Assembly (NCBI GenBank): GCA_963995525.1
Contig: OZ023210.1
Location: 7,900,906 to 7,964,905 of the forward strand
DNA: 64,000 nt
Direction: 5' to 3'
From: Escarpia spicata
Taxonomy: Eukaryota; Annelida; Polychaeta; Sabellida; Siboglinidae
The first letter of the stretch is position 1. Each line of letters begins with the position of its first letter. Positions 53,701 through 64,000 of this stretch are shown here, one piece after another. A program made the position numbers and the translations under genes. The notes beneath the pieces are model-generated. The model saw only the letters and a program-made list of their open reading frames with translations. It ran no database searches and was not told the origin of the DNA.

Positions 53701-56095
53701 ATGCTAAATCAATCGCCCTCGGTTGCTTAGTAAATGAAAAAAACGCGATGGTACCAATTTCTTAAGCCAACAATATTGCCTGATATAAGAGGATAACTTT
53801 CCTAGTATAAATATAAAATCGTGGATTAGACTCTATCATCTCTCTTGAACACCGCAGAAGACCAACATGCGGACAGTTTCACAAAGATATCGAGCTCGTA
53901 ATGAAAATCCATAAATAAACATATGTAATCCATTGAGAAATTTAAGGAGCTTTTTCTAATTCCGCCGACGAATCTATTTCCGTGACACACCGACAAAAGT
54001 ATTCCGGTGGCGCATCGTGGTGGTAGCAATTGTCAGTATACAAGATCATAGTTAAAGAACACAATCGATTTGAATTAATGTAGAAGCCCCTATAAACCAG
54101 GAGGGCACACGCTAGACTTGGCATGATCTAGAAAGTTGTGAAAGGACTTGTATATATCCCCAATTTGTACCATCCTGCGCCACGCCCTGTACACCACGCC
54201 AATCGCAGGAATTCCAGACAGTTCGTCTCACTGCTTCCTGAGGTGGACGCCTACATAGATGGGTGGAACTCCGTGCCAGATAATGTTGTCGTGGCCGAGT
54301 CAGGGGACATGTTCCGCTGCCGTCTCCTAGGTACTGTTAGTTAACGAGAGTTATAAATCGTATAAATAGTTAGCGCATGCACATTGACAGGACTGGTCAC
54401 GTCGTCACATAGGCGTAATATCCTAACAGGTCTTTTCCGAGCGTATATATCCAGAACCAGATTATAAAGGGCAAAATTTAGTTTATGAGCTGAAACGGTT
54501 CTTACACTAGCGCAAACTCTGACTGACAGTGGACATGGCACCCCTAGAACTAAACCGGTCAAGGGATGAATGCGTAATTCATCCTCGCGATCAAGGAAGG
54601 GATGGTGACTACACGAGTCTTAGTTCCCACTGGGATATCGTCATGTCTAAGCGTGGAAGTCTGTTGAACTCCTTATCCAATCATATCGTTGCCATTCGAG
54701 TTAGGCAAATTTAGGTTTGAACCAATCGTGGCTGACGTTACTTGAAGCTTGAGGTAGACATAAATAGTGGAAACGTATTACCGCGAGACAATGCTAATTA
54801 CACAGCTGGCTGGTGAGAATCGTCAGACTCGTAATTGTTGGGATTTCTTGGAATCGTCCTTTGGGATGCGGACATTTGCTTGGTTCCACGTGCACAATCA
54901 AAACCGACGAAGACAGCAACTATTTAAAATGAAGTATATTGGTTACGTGATGGATGTAGTGTAGTCAACTTACAAACCCTGGCTTGCTAGGATAGCGTGA
55001 GTTACTAGTAGACTATATCACACGAAATTGCTTTCAAAGTGGTACGTGGATAGCAGTAGGTGTCTCAATGAACGTACATCGAGGCATCTTCATACTTGCA
55101 GTGTTTGTTCGAACACAGTTCACAAGGGTTGTGATTTCATGCTCATGCAAGGTTTTTTGCGTTATGGCGCGTGGAGTACCACCACCGTATAGTAAAGTTA
55201 ACTTTTGTGTTATGACGGTTGAAATATGGTCTAAAACATGGGTACACTTAGGTGGAGAAAGGTCGCTATTATAAACAGTTCATGTAGCGGGGAAGGGGGT
55301 GTGAAGTTAAATATATACGCACACGCATACACGCACAGGCACTGTGGATTAATTCTTGAATTCACAACACACACGCACGCACGCACGCACGCACGCACAC
55401 ACACACATGTACATCCAACAAATGAAGGTTTTGTATAAGTATGATAAATTCAGTGAAAAATTTATTTATTTTTTACACATGGCATAGGCCTATAGTACAA
55501 TACATTCAAAGACGAGGACACTACAAAATATAGCCCACCCTTTATCCTTTTGTGTAATTAATTATTTCAGTATTTCAAAACTGAACGGCTTATTTTTGTA
55601 CACAAATATTTGGCATTCAATATAAATCGATATTAGTTGGTATTTCGTTGAACACATGTTACGCATATTATGACTGACATTTTCTATCACGTTTTCAATT
55701 GTATTGTTTTGTTTTACACTTAGCATTGTATCATTCGCCGCCGTGTGAAAGCAATGAATGTTCAAGATCGTCTGCGCAAACGGTCCTCCAACAATTCAAC
55801 AAGACAACTGTGTTCTCCTTAGACAACGCAGTACAACGGGGGTCAAATAATGTCACCATGTGACTACAGCTGAAATCACTGATGACACGTGACATTGTCC
55901 GGTGGAAAGGTACATTGACTGACTGATCCAGGCCCACTTCAAGTTCATGTCATGGATGCAGAATGTCACCGTGGTGTGAGCGTGTTAAGTCAACGATGCC
56001 GATCTTGTACCGAGAGACAGCGATCACTGCAGACATATTTCAAACGCCGCCATTTTGATCAGATTCGGAATGTTTTCTTTGATCTTTGGTCTTGT
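53701..56095. other. no gene recognised upstream of the LINE and up to Hr-C
   Basis: Short open stretches (54138-54344, 54767-54964) have no domain. A CACG microsatellite lies at 55315-55410. Confidence 0.3.
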
Positions 56096-56147
56096 CTACA
56101 GTTTTCCCTTGGACTTGAAGTCAACGACCTTGATATGGCCGACCAGC
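56096..56147 (-). pseudogene. Hr-C exon 4
   Basis: LVGHIKVVDFKSKGKL and TAG. The helix D ligands are present. Confidence 0.85.
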
Positions 56148-56593
56148 CTGGAATATAACATTTAACTGTAGTTAACAGCGAACACGCAATTGTAATAATG
56201 TCTACTAATGTTGTTGGTCTTATTGTTTTTGTTTCCTTTGTTGTACGTATTGTTATATATATTTTAATTAGTCCTGCTATTGAATCTTCGGACCTGTTCG
56301 TACTGAATAGAATAAAGAAACAATGCTATGAATGATACACGAAATGCCGATTCTATCGACTCTATGGAACTAAGTTTGTTCAACTGCAAATGATGCTGTG
56401 ACTAACCTATGATTGGAAACGTAAATGTAACTTATTATTCAGAAAGACAACATGCAAATTATGCAACTCAGAATTCCCTTTAGTTGTAACAATGAATTTA
56501 GTTTGAAGAATTTTATGGTTTTGAGAAATATTATACCTCAATTACCTGGCAAAACTACGATTTACCTAGTTTTGCATAGAAGAAAGGACTCAC

Positions 56594-56723
56594 CACTGCT
56601 TGGCCCACGATATACTAGGGCCATCTAGCGGCGCCTTCAGTGTCTTGAGATCTTCTTCAGGAAGTCGTTGTGGATATTCTGGTGATTAGCGAGGTCCGAG
56701 TACTTCGCCTTCTTCATCATGTC
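56594..56723 (-). pseudogene. Hr-C exon 3 with 2-nt insertion
   Basis: 130 nt instead of 128. DMMKKAKYSDLANHQNIHND, then FLKKI and a shifted stop. The normal frame resumes as LKAPLDGPSISWAKQ after the extra TC. Confidence 0.85.
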
Positions 56724-57113
56724 CTGTATAAAGAAACAACAACATGATTAACGTGTTTAGTATGTTACCATTATGCAGGGAGATCGAATAATGAAACAAT
56801 AAAGTAACTGCGGTATGCTGTAGCTTGCATGGTTAGAGTATTTAGTTGGATATTAGCTGAACTTAGAATAAGTCAACATTAACACGAATGTTTAAAATGT
56901 TAAACGAATTCACCCGGAAGGAAATATATAATATACACACAGAGAACATCATATATTATTGGTAAATGATCACGTATTAAGTATATTTTGACCAATCACA
57001 TTGACGCATAAAAAAGCGGCTCGAGTGGCCGCAATTATTTTGCGTATTATACCTCTTTAAACCACGTGACAACATGTCCCCTGCGAGCAGAAATAAGAAC
57101 AAACACGTATTAC

Positions 57114-57242
57114 CTCTTCGTCTACGAAATGGTCTTCCGTCACTTTGTACAGTTTCTTGATATGGGCGGCGCTTGACGGATTCTTGGCGCAGGCAAAGAT
57201 CGCCTCGAAGATAGCCTTGTGCTCAGCGTCGATGTTATCGTA
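57114..57242 (-). pseudogene. Hr-C exon 2, intact
   Basis: 129 nt, 43 codons, with His of helix A and His/Glu of helix B. Acceptor TTTCCAG, donor GAG|GTAATA. Confidence 0.85.
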
Positions 57243-57719
57243 CTGGAAAGAGCAAGATCACAGATGATAAGCCAACATTTAGACAGCGACACCCTACTGA
57301 TCACACAGTTCTCATTCCTTGTAGGTTTAACAACATTTTATAAGGTTGAGCTAGATTGCAGAGAACCCAAATTACGTTTTTGTTTTTATAAATGTTTGCA
57401 TCAGCGTAATTACAACAGCACAAACGTGGAGATAAACGTTGTCCAGGTTGCTATATGGAATGATGAAATACGGCAAAATGTTGTCATTCAGTTACAGTTA
57501 TTTTTGGCAAATATTGTTCGTTCCGATGTTTCGAATTGAAAAAGGACAACAGTCATAATAATTTTTTAAGATGTACACTTTAATAAATGTTATCCTATAA
57601 TAATGAAAATAATGATAATAATAATAAGGTAACTTATATTGCGCCTAAATCCTTGGAAACCGAGCTCTGATGCGCAAAATGGGTTGGTCAATATCAAAAC
57701 CAAGATACATTATACTCAC

Positions 57720-57758
57720 AAAGACACGGAAGGACTCGTCCCACACGTATGGTTCAGG
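57720..57758 (-). pseudogene. Hr-C exon 1, no start codon
   Basis: PEPYVWDESFRVF then donor GTGAGT. GTG GTA precede it where sisters have ATG plus four codons. Confidence 0.8.
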
Positions 57759-57829
57759 TACCACGGCTGGTTCTCGGCGATTCGGACGATCTCAAGGCTG
57801 CTCGGCTGCTGTCAGAAGATTAGTGCCGA

Positions 57830-57980
57830 GTTGCACTTCAGACGCAACTTATGTAGTCGAGCTCCATGTGGTCTACGTCAGTTCGGCCACAGAGGCGTCA
57901 CCATTGTCCGGCGGCTTGACCATTGGCCAGAGATCAGCCGTGCGAGCAGTACGTGAACCAGTGGGAGAATTAGGGTAATC
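57830..57980 (-). promoter_or_regulatory. Hr-C leader/promoter block shared with Hr-B
   Basis: On the minus strand it contains CTGGCCAATGGTCAAGCCGC, including a CCAAT box. Hr-B has TTAATGG at that position. The blocks GTTCGGCCACAGAGGCGTCA and CCAGAGATCAGCCGTGCGAG match Hr-B. Confidence 0.55.
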
Positions 57981-58329
57981 AGCATACTACTCATGTAGAA
58001 TTAATCGATATTGAGAATTATGTCGTATGCCAAGGAAGAAAGAGTCATGTGACCGCGGAAGAGCACTCATTTGACCACGGTAAAACGCTAATTAAGTCAA
58101 CGACCACAAAGAGTCAAAAAGCAAAACGTCGCTTTTTGTCAGTGTTATTTTTACTGCCCCGATCTTGTCATTTATAATACAGATGGTAAGCTCATTCACA
58201 CCATTAAACTGATTGTAGACCTTGAGAACGGCCATTTATTCAAAATTAACAAATACAAAACACTGTTTCTACTTCTAGTTCTACGTGGTTGATCGGCACA
58301 GTCCATCAGTCAGGATTGTGACGCCGATG

Positions 58330-58351
58330 TGTATATATAATTATATATATG

Positions 58352-58384
<33 letters not shown>

Positions 58385-58405
58385 GTATGTATATATATAT
58401 ATATA
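58330..58405. repeat. TA microsatellite
   Basis: TA repeats with a few GTA interruptions. Confidence 0.9.
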
Positions 58406-58489
58406 CAACAGTGTTGTATTAAGGTGCCATAAAAAGGTAGATACAAAGTACGAGTAAAATATGAACAAATTGTGAGTTAAAGCATAGAC

Positions 58490-58690
58490 CACGATTTAGA
58501 AATGTGAAAGAAACGCTCCACATATGACCTGGATGATCGGGGCTACCAACACATTCCCTGGGAGGGCGTTCCACCAGAAACACAGTGCGTAGAAAGAAAG
58601 AGTTGCTGTAGATATAGATGTGAACTGTGATCTGATATTTATTTGGATGGTCATCTCGTACTGTTGGGGGAGTATCGGGGCGATTTAGCA
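58490..58690 (-). mobile_element. possible LINE 3' coding remnant
   Basis: YSNSFFLRTVFL followed by PRECVGSPD resembles the FFPRT...WN.LP...V end of CR1-type polyproteins. Short and isolated. Confidence 0.3.
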
Positions 58691-58745
58691 ATTACCCTTA
58701 CTGGCAGTTTGTTGGTTACGGATCCTATGCATCACTGATCCAATA

Positions 58746-58746
58746 T

Positions 58747-58804
<58 letters not shown>

Positions 58805-58823
58805 GTATCTATATATATATATT

Positions 58824-58891
<68 letters not shown>
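58746..58891. repeat. CA then TA microsatellite
   Basis: CA at 58746-58772, then TA to 58891 with rare interruptions. Confidence 0.95.
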
Positions 58892-58894
<3 letters not shown>

Positions 58895-61059
58895 ACTAAC
58901 TGCCCGAATCAACCTGCACTGATGTACATTTTAGAAGCAATAATAAAATGTTATGCCTAAAGATAACCCGTCCATACTACGCCTACCTTAAAATCACATC
59001 GTATAAACAATGAGCGAAACAATCCTATATTTGTTAAAACGTGCTTTGCCAAGTTCATTATTCATTTTCTGATGCAAAAATAAACAACAATGGTTTGACC
59101 CGAGATTACATGAGTTACTTGAATTTGTGTGGCAATCCACTAAATTATTTCTGTGATGAGTAAAAGGAATTTCCCTGGTTAGTAACTATTCATGGAAACA
59201 AGTCTTTCATGTTCTATGATTTACTTTAGCCTGTATTTATTGCTGGCTAACATCCGCCCTAGAAACTCAAATATATATATATATATATAAACCAAGGGCA
59301 GCAATTATCACTGTTACAGTATTTTGATCTTAAACTCGTTCCCGTTGACCATAATATTATAATTTATGTTCTCGCCAATAAGCAGATAATAATTTCCCCG
59401 ATGACTATGACAATGAATATAGATTATTTTATATGAATCGAATGTAACTCGACCTTGGAGCCACCTGGTGAATGGCTGACAACTCAATGTGTCCACCGAA
59501 AGAGTAAATAATTAAAAAACTACATTTGCTTTTTAGCGCGGATTAGTAGATCAGAGACCAGTGGTGGGGGATTCACTTACTACAATATTTTAAGTTAACG
59601 CATTAATATACATATTTACTATAGCCTCCATAGTAAACTATCAAACTTTATACAGAGTAATCTACGGTGGAACCTCGCTGTTATGGTCACCCTCAGAACT
59701 TGACTAAAATGCCCGTATTAGCAAGGTGACCGTATTAGCGGGAGTAAATTCCTTTAGTATTTTGAAAACATTTGATATATAATAATTTTAACGCTATGAA
59801 TAATTACGATCAGGTTTGATATTTCAAGTTACTTCGTTGGGCACACTGTGGCAATGTGATGATATGTGTCATGTTCTATTGTGTTGTTTAGGACTCGATC
59901 CGTATATTCTGTATGTTCAAATGACTGTTGTTTACGTTCCCCCGTGGCCTGTTGTTTACGTTCCCCCGTGGCCTGTTGTTTACGCTCCCCTGATTTTCTT
60001 TGCATCATTTTGAGACAACCTGCTATCTATACGGGCAATACTGTTATTATTCTCCATTCAACATATCCGAGCCGTTTACGATTAAGGTCGTTCATTAAAA
60101 GCCTGTATTCCGACACTTCTCGTCAGCTGAATGAATGTACGCAGCAGGATCCCGCAAATGTTGCCGACGGGACCTTCGGGTGCTTTTATCAGTGTTTCTG
60201 TCTATCTCTATGTGTGTTTGTCCGTTGAGGAACTCTGGTAGGTGAGCAGTTGTTTCGCCAAGTACTGCTGAAAACGATTCGGAGGAGTTTACTTTGTGTT
60301 CTAAAGGACATGGCTACGTTAAAGTTGAACATTATTGTCCACGTTATCGGGAATAATAATAATAATAATAATCGTTATTGCCCGCAGTACAGGAATTCTG
60401 TTTGCATCACAGCTAAATAGATGAGCACAAGGAAAACAAGCCCAATATCAAGCAAAGAAAACAGACCATATACAAAACACATATAAAAAACCACATACAG
60501 AAACACACATGTCTAAGTGAGAATATTGGTGCAACAGGGTCGGTCAGAAATCATCAAACATACTTCGAAACATGTATACAGGATAACCTTGATATGTTAC
60601 CGGCGAGTGGTGAAATGAATTTCCCCACGTTGAGATGCTTTAGAACGTAGAACATCTACTGACAACTAATTGGATATAATCTATTCTAGGACTATGTCTG
60701 ATGGTACTTCTTTCGATGACCAAAATCTTCCATAAAACAACATCTGGGGTTAAAGACAGTCAGTGGCAAAAGGGGCAGTATTAATCACAAAGTAACATCT
60801 ACTATGGGGTTGTAATGATATGGAATAGCAGTATAAATCTATTTAAAAGTTATATGGTTATTATATTTCTACTTCATTGTGTGAGAAACATATATATTTT
60901 AATCAAAAACACAGAATTACACGATTGATTACAGTCGTGTAGGTCAAAACTTTAAATAGGACGTACGAGACAATTATTTACTACTCAAAGAAGGTGACAT
61001 AAATGTCACTGAAATGGTGCAGTCTAGTGAATATTGAAGAAATGTTGCCACAGAAATAA
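58892..61059. other. no gene recognised; expected place of Hr-D exon 1
   Basis: Holds a 24-bp triple repeat GTTGTTTACGTTCCCCCGTG at 59925-59990 and a DNA-transposon-like end GGTGGAACCTCGCTGTTATG at 59665. No PYVWDESF-like exon was found on the plus strand. Confidence 0.35.
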
Positions 61060-61450
61060 TGATAATACGGAGAACGACTGGTTTCGAAGAATCACAAGAA
61101 CACAGATGGTGGACTGAAGAAGGACGAATGACCCGAGGAAAGAGGTTGGAATGGAATGCAGCATAACGGGAAGATTGCTGAGTAGCCGGGTGAGGTGGGC
61201 AGGCCACTTGGTGAGAATGTTTACTGGTAAAATAGCACGAAGTCCAGAGGCAGAAAAACATCACAGACACGGGAAAAGTGGAAGGCCATAGGTGAGATGG
61301 GAGGACTGCCCGAGGAGGGATATGAGAAGATTGGTGGAGGATGAAAGAGGGAGAGAGGGAACTGCTGATAGGAAACTATGGAAAGAAAGAACATAACGCG
61401 GCAATACTGTGCCCGATCCTCACCTCCCGTACATCACGGGACAAGGAGGA
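61060..61450 (+). mobile_element. LINE C-terminal fragment, sister of the 8145 copy
   Basis: Same order as 8145-8610: GGACGAATGACCCGAGGAAA, GTGAGGTGGGCAGGCCACTT and GGAGGACTGCCCGAGGAGGG. It ends CTGTGCCCGATCCTCACCTC and ACGGGACAAGGAGGA as a single unit, without the 67-bp expansion. Confidence 0.8.
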
Positions 61451-61834
61451 AAAAAATTTCCAAGTGAATAATGTTAATCATTATGAGCCAACTTGTGTGT
61501 TGTCTGACGTCAGGTGGTATTACGTTTACGGGTATGTAGTGAATTCAGTTGTAAAATTAACCACATTTCCAACTGCGGTGACGTTATACCATAGGGTACG
61601 ATACAAGAGACAGTGGACCATGTACTGTCATTACTTTTTCAGTGTTTACATTGGTCATTATGTGTTGCTTTGTCTGTTTGACACTACAATCAGCCATATT
61701 ATTTAAAAATGCACCGGTATGCTCTACGTTCGGTGTACATTTTAATATTGTCCACTGTTTTGCAAACATTGATTGCTCACTTTATCCGCACACAAAATTA
61801 AACGCTTCACTTCACTAACCTTGGCACGCACGTA

Positions 61835-61970
61835 AGCACGCATACACACACACACGCGAGCATGCGCACACACACACACGCCCACGCACACACGCCCACA
61901 CACGTACGCTCGATCGCACACATACGCGGACGCGCGCGCGTACACACATACACGCACACACAACCGCAAC
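61835..61970. repeat. CA/CG-rich microsatellite
   Basis: Impure CACACG and CGCG runs. Confidence 0.85.
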
Positions 61971-62183
61971 CATTATTTACACACGAATCTTTTACATTTA
62001 CATTCATCAAAACGCGAAACCTTTGCAATAGATGCCATCTGTTGATACAGCAACTGGAACCATATCAATGTCCACGTTTGTTTGATCTACCGGGGATCAC
62101 AACAGTGCCATCTCTGATTCAGGATGATTTCACATGTTGTTCCGCAATTGTCGGTCAATGTTGTACAATTTCGCTCTTTCCAG

Positions 62184-63189
62184 TACGACAACATCGACTC
62201 TGAGCACCAGGCTATCTTCCAGGCAATCTTTGCCTGCTCCAAGAATCCTTCAGACGCTGCGCTCATCACGAAACTCTACAAGGTGACGGAAGACCATTTC
62301 GTAGACGAAGAGGTAAAACATGTTTAAATTAAATGATGTTGTCACGTGGAATATATTGTTTAATTACGTATTATTAATTGACTGTGTAAGTTATTTATCG
62401 AATTGATTGATATTATAGCGTCGTTGCTTTCCCGTCCGTAATGCTGCATGAAGCATATTCGGAATCCGTGTTGGCCGAGTTCAACCACTATTGTGGCCGA
62501 GTTCAATCCGTATTGTGGTCGAGTTTAACCCGTTTTGTGGTCGAGTTCAACCTGTTTTGGGGCCGAGTTCAACCCATACTGTGGTCGAGCTCAACCTGTA
62601 TTATGGCCGAGTTCAACCCGTATTGTGGCCGAGATCATGTCAACAAGTCCCACTATAGTTGTGCCAATTTGTTAAATTAGCTGGCTATCACACTTATTTA
62701 GTAGCTACGATAACTGGTTTTCTTGAGTAGTAAACGAATAATTTCAAACGAAACCGTTCTGTGTCTTAACTATAACGTGGTGCAACGACACGTTAATTAA
62801 TGAAAAGTCATATTATTTATTATTAGAACATTTTTCATCACCTTGTACGACTAATTTAAAACGAATTTAATTTATGTCACAAGTAAGATTTGAAACTCAG
62901 TTTTAACGTTTCAAAACCAATTCCAGACGAAAACTTCCGATGACAGTTCAACAGTTGAAAGTGTGTTGAATTTTTAGTTGTAACGTGGAGAAAATTTGTT
63001 TTTTAGATATTATTTGTTATGTTTCTAAAGTATATTAACCATCATGTCTTCTCTATTATAGGGCATGATGAAGAAGGCGAAGTACTCGGACCTCGCGAAT
63101 CACCAGAAAATCCACAATGACTTCCTGAAGAAGATCAAGACACTTAAGGCACCGCTAGATGGCGCCAGCGTTTCTTGGGCCAAGCAATG
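62184..63189 (+). CDS. hemerythrin, partial (Hr-D), exons 2 and 3
   Basis: Exon 2 (62184-62312, 43 codons) reads YDNIDSEHQAIFQAIFACSK and TEDHFVDEE. Exon 3 (63062-63189) reads GMMKKAKYSDLANHQKIHND through LDGASVSWAKQ plus TG. All five ligands expected in these exons are there: His of helix A, His and Glu of B, two His of C. Sites are good: TTTCCAG, GAG|GTAAAA, TTATAG, TG|GTGAGT. It is on the opposite strand to the other three, head-to-head with Hr-C. Exon 4 should lie beyond 64000. Exon 1 was not recognised between 57760 and 62183, so the gene may be intact with a far or altered exon 1, or broken. Confidence 0.85.
62466..62640 (+). repeat. 22-bp minisatellite in Hr-D intron 2
   Basis: Eight diverged units of TGGCCGAGTTCAACCCGTAT plus TG. 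Confidence 0.9.
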
Positions 63190-63419
63190 GTGAGTGTCTC
63201 TTTTGTATTCAGTGCCAGGTACGTTAACTGGAAAGTTTTGGTATTGTCATTGCCATATTTTTCTTCAAATCTCCATTAGTATTGAAAGTAAGAGTTTAAT
63301 TCAATGCATTTAATTATTAAGTGGAGTTCTGACAAACGTCATAGCATCGTTGTTATTCGAAACTCTGTGTATTGTTTGTGTAGTCGTTTACAGTCCGTGC
63401 TACGTTACATGGGGGTAAC

Positions 63420-64000
63420 AGATTTTGTCGGGTGCCATCTTTAAACATGGCGGGTATATGAATGTTGGTGAAAGTTATGCGTAATACAACATACATCATA
63501 GCATTTAAAAATCCTACATTTTTACTTCAACTTTGTATCTCTAGGCTACGTAGTTCTTAAAATATAGAAATAATAAGCTTTGTCGGGCGTTATCTTTAAA
63601 AATAGGGGATGTATGAGAGTGAATGAAGGTCAAAAATAACCTTTTTGAAATTGCTGAAATTGAAAAAATGGTGGATATTAAAAATGGCGGATATTTCAAA
63701 GTCAATAAAGGTAAAAAATAATACAATCTAAATAATTACGTTTAAAAACCCTACATGTTGGCATCAACTTGGCTCTAGATTATGTAGTTCTTACGATATG
63801 GAAATAATAGGCTATGACGGGCGCCATCTTTAAATATAGCGGATGTATGAAAGTGAATGAAGGTCAAAAGTAACCTTTTTGAAATTGCTATCCATAAAGC
63901 TATTCAAAACCATCAACATAACTGTTCTATGTGACGTATTTGGTGAGATAATGTGACATGTCTATTGACGACCGCCATCTTTGAAAATGGCGGACATGAA
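63420..64000 (+). repeat. roughly 240-bp tandem repeat in Hr-D intron 3
   Basis: GGGCGCCATCTTTAAA with ATGGCGGAT, GAATGAAGGTCAAAARTAAC and CTTTTTGAAATTGCT recur around 63575-63660 and 63815-63890, with partial copies at 63430 and 63970. Runs off the window edge. Confidence 0.7.

Larger units (their letters stand above)
56096..57758 (-). pseudogene. hemerythrin pseudogene (Hr-C)
   Basis: Exons 57720-57758, 57114-57242, 56594-56723 and 56096-56147. Exon 2 is fully intact (YDNIDAEHKAIFEAIFACAK to TEDHFVDEE) and exon 4 keeps both ligands (LVGHIKVVDFKSKGKL, TAG). Exon 1 reads VVPEPYVWDESFRVF: the ATG is GTG, the codons for FEI are missing, and an in-frame TGA (57792-57794) lies upstream with no ATG between. 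Exon 3 has two extra bases (AAGATCTCAAGACAC against AAGATCAAGACAC), giving ISRH then a stop. All donors and acceptors are still good. Probably dead, by a route independent of Hr-B. Confidence 0.85.

Overview
This is a metazoan nuclear genomic window: AT-rich, intron-rich, full of simple repeats and transposon relics, with no bacterial-type operons. Two host loci can be supported. The hemerythrin cluster on the right points to a marine invertebrate lineage that uses hemerythrin (annelid/sipunculan, brachiopod or priapulid). The protein sequences look most like annelid/sipunculan hemerythrins, but the phylum is an inference.

Left half (about 0.46-27.7 kb, minus strand): one large gene, rebuilt here from nine exons whose splice phases all agree. 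It encodes a FYVE zinc finger followed by several armadillo (ARM) repeats. Both ends run past what I can recognise: the 3' end leaves the window on the left, and the 5' exons lie upstream of 27.67 kb. Its introns are stuffed with minisatellites (25 bp at 2.85-3.45 kb, 67 bp at 8.6-11.4 kb, 27 bp at 15.1 kb, 53 bp at 17.4-18.2 kb). They also carry LINE pieces, and a nest at 20.6-27.2 kb in which a CR1-like LINE with a decayed 2A-like motif is interrupted near its 3' end by a hAT/BED-finger transposon.

Middle (27.7-38.7 kb): no certain host gene. It holds an internally deleted Ty3/gypsy LTR element (27959-30414, 147-bp LTRs, GTATT target duplication) sitting inside a palindromic MITE. It also has a TA-flanked pogo-like MITE, tRNA-derived SINEs, a 50-bp tandem array split by a LINE fragment, long CAGG/CTGT microsatellites and a perfect 36-bp hairpin.

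Right half (38.8-64 kb): four hemerythrin loci, each built (where visible) from four exons with the same intron positions. Hr-A (minus, 38782-43532) is complete and keeps all seven iron ligands. Hr-B (minus, 45255-48435) and Hr-C (minus, 56096-57758) are broken. Hr-B has a lost splice donor, a 4-codon deletion, a 1-nt frameshift, an Asp-to-His change at an iron ligand and a lost stop. Hr-C has no start codon and a 2-nt frameshift. Hr-D (plus, from 62184) has two intact middle exons; its exon 1 was not found and exon 4 should lie past 64000. The upstream leaders of A, B and C are related, so whole transcription units were duplicated. Between these genes lie LINEs (49.2-50.6 kb and a better kept one at 51.4-53.7 kb), a foldback element, MITEs and long microsatellites.

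The main theme is birth and death. Tandem gene copies decay to pseudogenes, and several tandem arrays seem to have been seeded from identifiable parents: a splice donor, a LINE 3' end, and an RT motif.
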